Of a stretch of DNA of 64,000 bases, positions 52,707 through 63,287 are shown in pieces (position 1 is the stretch's first letter; the number at the start of each line of letters is the position of its first letter). A program made the position numbers and the translations under genes. This DNA comes from Trileptium ribeirensis (Eukaryota; Nematoda; Enoplea; Enoplida; Thoracostomopsidae), in the NCBI GenBank assembly GCA_030248225.1, contig JASANE010030078.1:1-64000 (forward strand). The letters run 5' to 3'. Below the pieces are notes generated by a model that had not been told where the DNA came from, made no database searches, and was given only the letters and a program-made list of their open reading frames with translations.

Positions 52707-52968
52707 CTTTTTTATTCAGTTTTTCTTTTATATCCGAACATTCGAACAAAACAATAGATCCGATTGGCTGCTCGACAGCAGTGTTAGGACCAAAAAATTC
52801 GACCCATTGATGGTCTTCCTGAGGATTATCGAGGCGTTTCTTGATTGACGAATCTTTCGTAGCTGCCTGTTCGACGTCTGCTTTTGAGAGAGTTAGACAG
52901 GGCCACCAGGGATAGCCCCTCATTTTAGCCCACGCAACAGTGTCGGATACTAATGGATACAAAACCAT
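52707..52968 (-). CDS. Exon 1 of PWWP-DUF7869-like fusion gene: PWWP domain
   Basis: The frame starts at ATG 52,966-52,968. Residues 9-23 read DTVAWAKMRGYPWWP, the N-terminal strand and signature of a PWWP domain. A PWWP domain is an aromatic-cage fold that binds methyl-lysine on histones and DNA. It continues with HQWVEFFG (about residue 52) and SIVLFECSDIKEKLNK, matching the second half of the fold. A donor at AAAAAAG, then GTATTA, ends the exon at 52,707 in phase 1. The next exon starts with CA, giving GCA (Ala), which keeps the frame. I see no stop or frame break in this exon. Confidence 0.88.
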
Positions 52969-53552
52969 ATTTACTCAATTTTCATTTTATTAGTTATAGT
53001 ATTTAATTTTCATAAAAACTGAAAATAGAAAATTGAACTGATGTTTCAGCATATTACATTAAAAGACATGTTGATTAAATACTGACACACAATACAATAT
53101 ATACTACACTAAGGTTACGATGCGTGCACATTATAAAAGTGTAAAAGCTTTATATTCGACACATAGAACGATTAACTCAATCTTATTTAGTGCTCAAACA
53201 TCCGTTCAATTTTCAATTATATTTCAGAGTAATTATTTCTGGAGTTGAAGCATTTTTACGGACAGAAATCAAGGGTTGTCCCAGCAGACGCCGACTTTGA
53301 ATCCTAAAGTGTACAATACAACAATAAACAGCATGTCAAGCAAAATTTTCCATATACACTATGGGACAAATATACTTAGCAATAGAAATAACATTCTATG
53401 CAAAAAATATATGGTCCTATGGCGCTTTTTTGCTCGAAAAACTATATATGCAAAATAACACTATGACACTATAGAGTGTTTTTGCATAAAATGATACAAA
53501 CTATCTGGACATAGTGTTTTCACATTCTATTGCAAATCTCACTAAATCACTA
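52969..53552. other. Upstream region of the PWWP gene, no gene
   Basis: AT-rich sequence 5' of the first ATG on the minus strand. A possible acceptor (TTCTATTTTCAG, about 53,012-53,023) could mean that an untranslated exon exists further right. There are repeated short ACTATG and TTTTGCATA words at 53,355-53,530. Confidence 0.4.
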
Positions 53553-54853
53553 TTGGACATAGCCGGCTTTATTTTATAGGGGGGGGAAGGGGGGGCGGCC
53601 TTCGACCCCTCTCGGACCTGTCCCCCCCCCCTATTTGGGTTGTCCCCCCCCCTAAACGCCGACCCCTATTTTTTTGCGATTTCGACCCCTTAAATTTTTT
53701 TCAAGAAAAATTCTTCGACCCCTTATCGACCCCTTTGGAAAACTATATATATGTATTCAAAATACTTACTGCTGCTACAACGGGCAGCGCAGCACCACGC
53801 CGTCATTTCTGCCGCTGGTCCACCGTCGTTCCGTTTGTGCGAATCGTGTTCCGTGCTCGTTTGGATGTTATCGCCGCAAGGTTTGCCCACATTTTGACGA
53901 AAACTATCGATGATCCAAACCAACACACCACGGACCCTCCCCCGCCCTCCCCCCACGCGCCGGCCCTTCGTGGCCGGACTTTCTGTAGTTGGGTTAAAGA
54001 TGGACGACAACCCCGTCGTCGCCGCTTTCAGGGGGCGGCTGGCGGAGAGGGTCCAACTCGACATCATCTGCTTCGAAGCCTTCTAAATCACTGTCCGACT
54101 CATATCCGAATAAGTCGCCTTGTTCGAGAATTACGCAGTCGTCGTCTTCCTCGTCATTCACAACATCCGGTTCCCGATCCTCATCGGAGTCGACTTCCTC
54201 GGACACATGGGCCGCAAACTGTTCATTGGCGTTTCTCTGACGTCGCTCCCGGCGTTTGATTTTGCTCAGTCGACCAGCGCTCTTCTCATGTGCAGATTTT
54301 AACAGTTTGTATTCCGTAGAACTGGATCCAGCAAGGTCCGGCAGCGAATGTCGGCATTTGTTCAATTGACGCTGGTCGAGCCACGTCGCCTGTCGGGAGC
54401 CTTAATGCAGCATCTGCAGCCTTCGGTCGTTTTTTAAAAAAGTCCGATAATTTCTTGTTACTACTAGGCTCACTACGCTTAGACATTATAATCGAAATTA
54501 TTAATTCAATAACTACTACTCTATATATATATGCCCGTAAACTGAAAATAGACGGATATATACAGTACATGTTTCTAGGCAAGGCGCGAAGACCTTGAAC
54601 CTAAAAACATGTACTGTATATAGTATAAAAAGGCATGGAAGCCGGACCGAAGGCTGCAGAAACGCATCGGACGGCTCGGAATGCATCTGAAATGCGTAAA
54701 TAGTAAATTCGGGAATTTTTTGTCCCCCCCCTTCAAGGGGGGGGGAAACCTTCGACCCCTATTTTTGGTTCCCCCCCCCTTGGAAGGGGTCGACATCGAC
54801 CCCGAAGCTTCGACCCCTATTCTCAGACCCCCAAAATGAAGTCGGCATAGTGC
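53553..54853. mobile_element. Putative DNA transposon with G-rich termini
   Basis: The left edge reads CATAGCCGGCTTTATTTTAT followed by a long G run. The inverted right edge reads CTATGCCGACTTCATTTTGG. The ends are similar but imperfect. Both subterminal zones carry repeated TTCGACCCCT words and G/C tracts. A minus-strand open frame lies between them. No target duplication was found. The left terminus resembles that of the 59,655-60,115 element (TTATTTTA then a G run with AAGGGGG), which suggests one family. Confidence 0.55.
53994..54486 (-). CDS. Small acidic open frame inside the putative transposon (frame-shifted)
   Basis: A start at 54,486 gives MSKRSEPSSNKKLSDFFKKR. LSDFF with flanking lysines recalls the N-terminal LxxFF segment seen in many hAT and zinc-finger transposon proteins and a weak PCNA-binding motif with Asn in place of Gln. 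A second frame, open from about 54,402 to 53,994, continues with KIKRRERRQRNANEQF and a strongly acidic end (EDDDCVILEQGDLFGYESDS). The two frames are joined by a shift or by an unrecognised small intron near 54,370-54,400. No catalytic domain is present. It may be an accessory or first-exon product of the element. Confidence 0.45.
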
Positions 54854-55067
54854 ATTTTTGCATAAAAAATGCAGCTCATTAAGAGTATCAATAATATGCC
54901 CATAACTCAATTTCACCAAAAATGTCCCGTAGCGTCTTTTTGCATATGACCGACGACATCTTGACCAGGTCCAGCAATCGCTGAATCGTCCAAGCACGAA
55001 AGTTATTGAACAGTGATTCGCAGTGTATTTTCACACCAGATAATACTACGGTAAAGTTACCAAGATA

Positions 55068-55376
55068 TTGCGACAGGAGGAAAAACCGGTACAAAAGGTT
55101 GAATTCAATTTTGCACATGAGCAGCGAGGTTTCACACTAGACCTTCCTCGCTTCGTTCTACCAGCGAAGCCAGATACAGACATTGTCAATGCAGGATTCG
55201 TAATTTTCGGCCCAGTGCTTCCGAAAATTGAAAGATCGCTAAAATCTATGACGCGTGCTTTCGGAGCTGATGAAAAATTTGTGTTCTCACAAAATCCCAT
55301 GGTTCAGCAAATTTATGCCGATTGCCGAAATAACACTAACTTAATGAATATTGCGATTCACAACGAGTCACAGTAA
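55068..55376 (+). CDS. Uncharacterised plus-strand open frame
   Basis: The frame is open from just after TAA (about 55,044) to TAA at 55,376, without a good ATG at its head. It holds KVEFNFAHEQRGFTLDLPRF and, later, FVFSQNPMVQQIYADC. An overlapping minus-strand frame (55,046-55,300) is shorter and less protein-like. No family is recognised. It may be an exon fragment. Confidence 0.35.
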   Translation: MRQEEKPVQKVEFNFAHEQRGFTLDLPRFVLPAKPDTDIVNAGFVIFGPVLPKIERSLKSMTRAFGADEKFVFSQNPMVQQIYADCRNNTNLMNIAIHNESQ

Positions 55377-56349
55377 GCCTGTATAAAGTTACTAAAACAA
55401 AGTTCAAGTATGTACATAATGTAAATATTTCTACATAACCGTCAATAATGTAAATATATAACACGATTTGAACTCTAAACATTTTATATTAACCCTGTTA
55501 TAACAATGTTGTGTCATTAATAGCTATTGTCGCTTAAAATGTTTATTACGGCCCACGAATATTACTGTTTTTCAACGATACTACATCAAATGATCTCAAT
55601 TCAGCCGTTTTTGCTTACGTCAAATATACGATATGTTGTCCACGAAGCGAAAAGACCACTGATGCAGGTAAGCTTTTTCGTTTAAGACTTAATAAAAGTA
55701 TAAAAAATAGCGATTTTATTTAGGAACAGCTGATCTTTTTCGGAAATTTTGTTCCGAAAGTCATGAAGTGTTTGTAACTAAGGCGAACATCGTGCTTCAG
55801 GCACCAAAATAACGGAATGACTGGACAGCGCTCTTCCTGAATTTGACGCTGGAGCCGTAATAGTAGCAGAAACATCTTTGTGGAGATATATACGTTTATA
55901 AAACTGAAAATTGATTTTTAGTTCGGTAACTTGCTTATATATTGTGTACCTGGCGATTAAAACCAAGGGTAATTGCCATGAATTTTGAAGTGGGGGTTGC
56001 GGCCCACAGTCGGTACCTAAAAGGAGGGGTCCGAGGGCGTCACGCTCAGAAATGTGAAAGCGGGATCCAGGAGGGCAGGTCATTCAGTGATGCACATTTC
56101 AACGAGTTAACCGTGTACGAGTGGAGAAAGTTTCAATGAAATTGCATTTCCTAGCCCGGAATAAGAATTGGTATATTAAGTACGCCGTAAACAGGTAAAA
56201 AATGCAACTGTTGCCAAAATAGCGCATTTTTATACAAAAACGTGTAGTTTGGTGAAAAATAAGGTTGAAAGTGATTGTTTTCTAGGGGAGAGAGAGGCTA
56301 GTTTTAGGACAATTTCCGACATGATTTTCAATAGGACTCATTCAAAAAA

Positions 56350-56425
56350 AATTTGTTTTTGGTTGAACCAAAGGGGGGGGGTCGCGACCCCCGCAGCCCC
56401 CCCCCCCCAGCTACGCCCTTGGTTG
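56350..56425. mobile_element. Transposon terminus-like sequence
   Basis: A G9 run, GTCGCGACCCCCGC, a long C run and AGCTACGCCCTTGG. Read inverted, this gives AAGGGCGTAGCT followed by a G run, a pattern common at the ends of animal hAT-like elements. No partner end was found nearby. Confidence 0.5.
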
Positions 56426-56659
56426 AGACACACAATCTGCATTTCGATGATGTTTGTCTGATTTTCAACTCTTCGAAACAATTTTACGCTTTATTTTATC
56501 AACATTTTTTGAAATTAGCGGAACGGACCCGTTTATTCGTAGTATCGTATAACAAGGTTACCACAGTTCCATAATCTCACGATGAATGGCGACAAAAACC
56601 GGTTAAGTTCAAAAACTTTTCAGTTGCGTAACTGAACACGGATCCGGAAATTCTTTGAA

Positions 56660-57245
56660 TTATAATTTTCGTAAGGTCCGGTGTTACACGTTCTACCAAT
56701 ACAACATGGCCTGTAAAGGACCTTAGTTTTCAAAACTGCCTTTGACCCTAAAGTTGCCTTCACGTAATCGATAAAACACCTGGCTTTTATCGTGACAATA
56801 TTCCAAATACGTAGTTCAACAAATATAATACCGTCCAAGCTCCATATACAGTTCCCTAATCACTCCAGCTAACGCAAGCCACGCCATATGTTGAAACATA
56901 GCGGGCACGTTTGTGAAGCCGAAGGGCAATCATCGAATTCAAATAAGCAGTTTTATTAAATGAAAGCATTTTTTATCAGCTTGGCACACTATAATTTGCC
57001 AGTATCCTCAAACAAGATCGAGAATGGAATCATATTTCGCAGCGTTAAGCAAGTCTTCTGTTCCATCTATGCGTGGTACAGAAAATGTTATCAACGTCAG
57101 TTCTTAATACTCAACGCTAAACGTTTTAAGATATCAATTTGCGGCAAAATCGAAGATTAAAGATCGGAGATCTGGCTAAATGACGAATGATGCTTTCATC
57201 GAGCATTTCCTGCACCTGACGTAATGCCTGAGTTCTATCACAGAA
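56660..57245 (-). pseudogene. Ty3/gypsy-like reverse transcriptase remnant
   Basis: Minus-strand fragments appear in the order expected of a gypsy RT: RQVQEMLDESIIRHLARSP (about 57,170-57,235), KYDSILDLV then a stop and GYWQIIV (about 57,000), the PFGFTNVPAMFQHM segment (about 56,885-56,930), then YRLREGNFRVK (about 56,740). The expected catalytic YxDD box region is damaged (TYLEY). Stops and frame changes are many. No LTRs, RNase H or integrase were found. This is an old, dead fragment. Confidence 0.8.
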
Positions 57246-57911
57246 ACGTTACCTATGACAACTTTTCAACCCGTGGGATCCCGGAGACCGTGAGATGTTT
57301 GCCTTCGACAGTTATGGATTATGCAGTTTCCTTAAAAGTTCGTTTTTCCTTGCCGCAGTGGCAGTACACCCTTTGTGTGCCGACGAACGTTCTGTTTTTA
57401 AGTTTAAATTGACCACAGTTTTTGAACGTTTTTATAAGCGTCTCGCATCACAAATTCTGAAAAAAATTGAGCTTCCAACATCACGGACCACGACTTAGGT
57501 GTTTCCCCGAGCATCAGGGGACAGAACTGACTCCGTGCTTTCAGCTTGGTTTTGGAGGGTCAACTGTGGTTTCCAAGTGACAATTATTGTCGTTCTGTCT
57601 TTTAAAAATGCATCAAAAACAATGTCTAAATACAACTTACCGCATTCGTGGGTATTAGTAGTGTCTGACTGCGGATCGTTGAAAGCTCAAGCGGGTCCAT
57701 TGCTTAGGCTTGAGTTGGGATTTGTTTCCGAAAGCGTTGCACCTCCATTTGACGTTGTTTCAAAAAACGCTGACTCTTTTGCGGCGCAACCGTCTGCATG
57801 TCTGCTTCTTGTTTGACATCACTGGTCCTTACGAAACCTTGAAGCGCGCTGCTTTATTTGGCGGATACCCTGAACGGCACATTTAGCGTTATATGTAGTT
57901 TTTAACAAAAA

Positions 57912-58229
57912 TTAGCTTACTTCGCACCTTGGTAACCAAAACAACGTTTTTCGGCTTTTTTCAAACCTGAGAACTACTGAGCCGCTGTTGTTGCTTTTGT
58001 GCGATGCGTCCTGATTTTTGGCGGCAACTGTATCGATAATATCTGTTCCCGTAGTTGAACCAACGCAAGGCTTTCCCGTGCATCGTATGCAACTTTGTTG
58101 AGATTGCAAGCAGGAATTAAAATATTTTACTTTAAAAACGGTGATAACATTCGGTACGGTCAAGCGTTCGTTGAACTGCGATAAGAGCTCACCGAAAATT
58201 GTGTCGCCTTTTGGGCGACATTCAGGCAT
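57912..58229 (-). pseudogene. Possible gag-like fragment upstream of the gypsy RT
   Basis: A 105-codon frame with ELLSQFNERLTVPNVITVFK, which loosely resembles the capsid-type motif (L..HF.P..NVI.ER.) of gypsy gag proteins. It lies upstream of the RT on the same strand, where gag would be expected. There is no zinc knuckle apart from an isolated CIRCTGKPC. The resemblance is weak. Confidence 0.35.
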
Positions 58230-59529
58230 ATTTATTTTTTATGTACTTCGCGGTCCATGGCGGAATTTTCTGTTATGATGCACTTGCATATTAACAGTGC
58301 CAGTATACTCGAGTGAAATTTTAAAATTTTTGGGCAATTCGAAGTTTCAGCACAAATGGCAATAACTGTCGACTTCAAGACCACTTTCCCATTGGCACAA
58401 TCGAATATATATGCCATATATTGTAAAAATATCACCACTGTATATGACATGTGCCAATAGACCCTTAAAACGGTGACACTGTTTCGGATGATGGTAGAAA
58501 TGCGCTTTGATCAAAACAACGCCGTCGCAATAAAATAGGCAAAATTTCATTTTTCGACTTTTCAGGAATTTCACTGACAGCCTTAACGTCGATTCCTGGC
58601 ATAGCTTAGGCTCTGCAGTTTACGCAACGCAACGTTAGACGCGCCAGAAACGCATATATCACCTTAACGATTCATATGGTTAACATTACCTGCGAAACTG
58701 TCTAACATTATCTGCAAAATTGTTCAGCAGCTCTGGTGTTGTTGCATAATCAAGTGCATTATTATTGCTAACAATGGCTTCCGACATAACTCCTTGCCCG
58801 TTTGATAATTGCTCTTGACGACGGTCCCGACTGCTGTTGATCCAGATTTGAATCTTCGTCGAACAATTTTATCGTTGGCGCATTTTGTTCGGCCGTTGAT
58901 GGCATTCGTTGACAGATTGGTTGTGCCATTCTTCTAAACAGTCGAAAAATATAGCATTACTATTGAAGTTCACAAAGTCCCGGCGGTTATAAAATATTAC
59001 ACAACTGAGGCCGGTATAGTATAGCAATGTTGTATGGTGGCCGAAAATAGACAAATTCAATTTAAGCCTCGAATAATATTGTTGTGTTGTTGTTGCCCGC
59101 AGTCGAAATATTTAGCCCGGTTGATACTTTGCTTGTGGGAACACTGTGTTGTATTTTGAATTTTAATTGAAATTATTTCTGATACATCGATTAAGCAACA
59201 ATCATCCTTATCATGCTGGCCTGCCCACAGTACTCCGAAAAGTGGGGGAGGGGAGACTTCAAAGGGCCTCACGTTCCTTCTTGGGGGAAATTTCAAAGCG
59301 GAGATTGCAGTACGACAATTACTATAACACTCCGTGGGAATCACGTTACAGTAATTGCCGTACATCTATTTTTAGGTTTTTAGCAAGTTATTACTAATAA
59401 TAGATCTCTTTCGAGATTGCAGAACGTAGTGAAGCATTGGTGCACATACGCCTTTTGCGTGCAGAGCCAATCAGCTCTTGATAGCATATGTCGATATGCT
59501 ATATGTGGATATCATACAATACCTCACAA
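58230..59529. other. No gene recognised
   Basis: Minus-strand frames at 58,232-58,450 and 58,347-58,574 overlap and show no domain; they may be further pieces of the retroelement. The rest is AT-rich non-coding sequence. Confidence 0.4.
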
Positions 59530-61140
59530 ACAAAACTAACACCGGCAATAAGTTTGCAATGCCCCAAAATCCCCAAGTGCAAGCTATCAGCCTCCCAGGA
59601 CGTCACAATAAAATTAGGAATTTTGGGTCGAAGAACCGTTGCGGCGTCATACCCCTGCCGGGGTTATTTTAGGCCCTCCCAGATAGGGGTCAGTAAACGG
59701 AAAAATTTACTGACCCCTAAGGGGTCAGTAGCAAGGAGTCATTTCGGAAACTAGGGGTCATGACCCCTTAAGGGGTCAGTAATTTTATAAAAATTAATAC
59801 ATTTTTTCTTACAGGTGTCCCAACATACCTCTGTGGCGCTGTTTTTTTCAGTTTTTGGCCATAATATATAGTATACATGCATATTTTAGATTTGGTGACC
59901 AAATAATTGATCGTTTAGCCTACGATATGCGTGTATATGAGTTAGAAATTTTCTAGTGACCCCTTAAGGGGTCAATTTTTTTAAAAAAAGTAAATTTTAA
60001 GGGGTCGTTTTTGCGAAAAATAGGGGTCGGTGTCTAGGGGGGAGCTCGCCGGGAGGGGGAGCCGATCGTTGGGGTCGTCCCCCCCTTCCCCCCCTCTAAA
60101 ATAACCCCAGCCCTGTACCCATAGAACCATGGATCGCAGAGCAAAATCAACACCAACAATGAGTTTGTCATGCTTGAAAACCGCCAAGTAAAACTTTCCA
60201 GCCGCTCAAGATGTCAGAACAAATTTTCGAACTTTGGACCAAGTCACCATGGAGGTGCTATAACTCAAACCCCATGAGCCGGAGCCTTGATCGAAAAACA
60301 AAAAAGAGGCATCCGGCACTTGTCATTTTACTAAAAATAAAACCAAGCAGGGAAAAAACTCGAAAGTTAAGATAAAAATAATCTTGCTTCCGGGAAGGGT
60401 ATTAAAATCCTTTATTCTCTGACACGAGTCATGTGGCGTCATGGCCCGTACCCATGGAACCTGGGCTCTCCAAATTAGGGGCTGGCATTTTTCGGTTCCC
60501 TTTGTTCACAACAGGTGCCACCCAGTTCATGCCCCCTGGCAAGATTTTGGGGTCCCCTGGATCAACACCTCTTAGAAAATTTTTTGTTTTCAATAGGTCC
60601 AAAGTACAGAAAATTTGATCAAACTTTGTACTAAAATTCCGACCTGAAGCAAAAAATTTCGAAAATTTTGTCAAAATTTGCTTCAAAATTGATTTTTCTC
60701 ATTATCAAAAGCGTTTTGACAGTGTTTCTGACACGATTTTTAACCGTTTTTCTCTTGGCAAAATGAGCCCTGGCAAAATCGAGCATCCCCGGTTCGGAAC
60801 AAGGGGCCTCCTGGCAAAATTTTCAGCGAATGGAGAGCCCAGGGAGCCACGGGTTACAGAGCAAAACCAGCACCAGCAACGAGATTCCGATACCCGGAAA
60901 CCCCCAAGTGAAACTTATCAGCCGCAGAGGACGTCAGAACAAATTTTCGAATTTCGGGTCGAGAACCATTGCGGCGCCATACCCCCGTACCTCAAACCCC
61001 ATAAATCTAGAACCCGAGCCTTAATCGAAAAACAAAAAAGCGGCATCGGGATTTGTCGTTTTACTATGAAATAAAACCAACCAGAGAAAAAAATTTGAAA
61101 ATTGAGATAAAAATAACCTTGCTTCCGTGAAGGGTGCTAA
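59530..61140 (+). repeat. Three partial copies of a ~250-bp dispersed repeat
   Basis: Copies start at about 59,530, 60,133 and 60,850. They share the words GACGTCA(G)AACAAATTTTCGAA, GAGCCTTRATCGAAAAACAAA and GATAAAAATAA(C/T)CTTGCTTCCG. The first copy is cut at GCGGCGTCATACCC by the 59,655-60,115 element. Copies two and three are about 720 bases apart and diverge by many substitutions. The third copy is followed by GTTCCCGAGTTATGGCC and an ACACACAGACAG tail. Confidence 0.75.
59655..60115. mobile_element. Short DNA element with GGGGTTATTTTAG inverted ends
   Basis: GGGGTTATTTTAG at 59,660-59,672 is exactly inverted at 60,096-60,108. The right outer end reads CAGGGCTGGGG when inverted; the left is CTGCCGGGG, so the outermost bases differ. 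TACCC occurs on both outer flanks (59,650-59,654 and 60,116-60,120) as a possible 5-bp duplication. The interior holds repeated AGGGGTCA and TGACCCCT words and no open frame. It resembles the left end of the 53,553-54,853 element. Confidence 0.65.
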
Positions 61141-61381
61141 AATGGGGTAAAAAGGAACAAAAACCCCATTTCGACCCTGACTCCGGAACCAGACCCCAAA
61201 TTAAAAAACGCTCGGCGATGTACACAGTAAATCGGCATGCCGGTTCGAATGAAAATCAGTTAGTCGTTCCCGAGTTATGGCCGATCACACACACAGACAG
61301 AATTTAAAAGATTTTACGACTGCAACACACAATCTCGACTACGTTCTGATAAGAAATTAAGTATTAGAAATTCTAAATTCA

Positions 61382-61645
61382 ATGTTATACACATATTACA
61401 CATTGATTATATCTAAACGGGTGTCACAGACTGAATATGATAAGCCTACTAATACAAAATATCCACGTAGCGTGGAACAAACGTCAAACGAATCGGTTTG
61501 CACTTGGAATGCATCGTCAAACGTAACAGCGCCGCCACCGGTTAAACCTCCAGACGGGCCGAAGCGTAGTCTAGTTCAAACGCGTTTAAACGTTGTTCGT
61601 TCAAGTGAAACCGTTGTCACCGCTGCACTGTCTGGCGAGATATAG
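61382..61645 (+). CDS. Uncharacterised open frame
   Basis: An 87-codon frame ending LSGEI, with VTAPPPVKPPDGPKRSLVQT in the middle. Composition is protein-like but no family is recognised and no splice evidence decides its limits. Weak call. Confidence 0.25.
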   Translation: MLYTYYTLIISKRVSQTEYDKPTNTKYPRSVEQTSNESVCTWNASSNVTAPPPVKPPDGPKRSLVQTRLNVVRSSETVVTAALSGEI

Positions 61646-62468
61646 GTATACGAAGATGTTGCGCCATTAAACATACGTTTTTCACGACATCCATAGGTTA
61701 GGTAAATCGGTATTTAGGAAATATATAGCGATGTTCGCGAAAAAAAAACAAAAAGTGGTTTTTAAAAAAAACAACACGTGATGGTAGTAGACATCAACAA
61801 AACAGGACGTGTGTAAACTACTATAGCCGCTTTCACTGCAGGCCATATACTACATGTGTATCTGAACTACATAAGGAGCTGTGAACTTATTTCTGTGTTT
61901 TTATTTTTGCGATGATTTCGCGAAAAAAAAACTGGGCGTTCGCAAATAAAAAACAACGATTTTTCTTTCCCGAAATCTTAATGTTTGTTCGCTAAAAGAA
62001 AAACAAAGATTACAGCATTTACGCGTCAAAAACATTTACGCATTTTTTAAATGCAGCCGCGATTAGTAGTTTCACACCTATATAACGACAAAATCCGATA
62101 GACGTCTGAGCGACTGTAGTTTAACAGAGAATAGTCACCTTAGCTTCAGAAGTAAGAATGCAAGAACTTCAATTAATTAACAATATTCCGAAAAGTTCTC
62201 ATAAAGATCCAAACCAAAATAAGAGAGGTACACAAATATGGTAAGCAAACTACAAGTTAACATACAGTATTCGCCAAAGATGACTATCGTTTCTTCGAAA
62301 CTCGCTTGCAGGTGGCTTCGTTAGAAATTTTTGAATATATAAAGTTTTGCTATGATTTTTACTTAAAGCTCGCTGGATATATACTTGCTCGAGATTTGTT
62401 GAAAAGGCGATAACCATTTTTGGCAGGTACAGCCGTTCAACCAGATTAGCTTATCACTATATAATATT

Positions 62469-63287
62469 TTAGACACTGCTCGAGTCATTAAGGTAACGCG
62501 CGTACGCTTTGTGCAACGTTTCTCGGTCTTCTTTGATGAAAAACGACGTCTTCCGACCAACGCCCACGAGTCTTGTGCTGCTAACTGCCCGGACATCTGT
62601 TTCTTCGACTGTTAGCGGTCCACAAACAATGTTTTTCAGCGGAACCGTTGACATGTCGGGTACATTGGGCCACTCGTACTCTGTCGGCCGCCCAGCAACA
62701 GGGTGCATGAATTTAAACTCTGCTGAGATTGGACCTTTGGGCATACCCCCGATGTTTACCCCCAACAGCTTCCCCACGTACGCCACCTTTCTGTTATCAA
62801 ATGCCACCCCAAATAACTGCCCCTCACAAGCCGAACCCTCAGATCGGATGTGCCTCTGAGCGACCAAGTGCCCCTGTTTGTCAGGGGCATCGCTATTGTA
62901 CGACGCTTCCGAGTCCGAATACCGTAGCAGAAGTGCTTCCACCTCCGATTTCGACGAAGAAGTTTCATATTGAAAGTTTTTGCGCCGCTTCTTTTTGGTG
63001 ACAATGCTGACGTTATGATCAATGGCTTTGCCCTTTTCAATGCTTTTCTTCTTGTCACCACCTTTATTGTGACATTCGGCCGTCTCCATCTTACCGGATT
63101 TTCCTTTCTTGGCCGCCGCTTCCTTCCGTCGTTTACTCTTCTCTTCGACGGTACGACGTTTTTCCAGAAACTGCGGCGTAGTGATCACTTCGCCGTATTT
63201 TCTCTTTGCAACGACATCCGTTGTCGGCCGCGTTACTGCTGAAACAACCGCTTGAATAGTTTCTTCTCGCGGAATTTTTGAGGCAGC
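62469..63287 (-). CDS. C-terminal exon of a pogo/Tigger-like transposase or derived gene
   Basis: An acceptor-like AAGAAAAAACAG precedes 63,287, and the frame runs about 272 codons to TAA at 62,469. It begins ASKIPREETIQAVVSAVT and continues TTPQFLEKRRTVEEKSKRRK with a long lysine-rich segment, the usual tail after the DDE catalytic domain in CENP-B/Tigger-type transposases (family knowledge). A second module follows: KVAYVGKLLGVNIGG, then YEWPNVPDMSTVPLKNIVCG, a small beta-rich tail found at the C-terminus of many metazoan transposases. The catalytic DDE part would lie above 63,300 but is not seen before 64,000. No stop or frame break is present in this exon, so it may be young or domesticated. 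Confidence 0.65.
   Translation of the reverse strand, partial: AASKIPREETIQAVVSAVTRPTTDVVAKRKYGEVITTPQFLEKRRTVEEKSKRRKEAAAKKGKSGKMETAECHNKGGDKKKSIEKGKAIDHNVSIVTKKKRRKNFQYETSSSKSEVEALLLRYSDSEASYNSDAPDKQGHLVAQRHIRSEGSACEGQLFGVAFDNRKVAYVGKLLGVNIGGMPKGPISAEFKFMHPVAGRPTEYEWPNVPDMSTVPLKNIVCGPLTVEETDVRAVSSTRLVGVGRKTSFFIKEDRETLHKAYARYLNDSSSV

Larger units (their letters stand above)
48139..52968 (-). pseudogene. PWWP-DUF7869-like fusion gene, broken in its last exon
   Basis: Exons 1 and 2 (52,968-52,707; 52,278-51,895) lead into exon 3 from 51,451 (acceptor TACTATTGCAG). The phase-1 G plus AT gives Asp, and the exon reads DPDYEP at its start. Exon 3 holds the DUF7869-like region: FLSTLGNISNSVV, then HIASFPRVRSHYCR, then (past an insertion) GFHKPPKDQCTTC, FDLQQVLNTP, GNRGGCEIASC, YSDNCCGQNKN, TQMEVDHMHALIEK and RVYD, ending at 48,139. 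These resemble a widespread invertebrate, transposase-like family; the SDN, H and E positions suggest an RNase-H-like fold (inference). Damage in exon 3: TAA at 50,955-50,957, a hAT insertion at 49,286-50,471, a frame change near 49,119, TGA at 49,096-49,098, and frame changes near 48,590 and 48,430. The indels could be assembly errors; the hAT insertion with its target duplication is real evidence of disruption. Confidence 0.85.

Noticed and set aside
53735..54259. 174-codon plus-strand frame rich in R, P and H
   Set aside because: Antisense shadow of the acidic minus-strand frame at 53,994-54,365.
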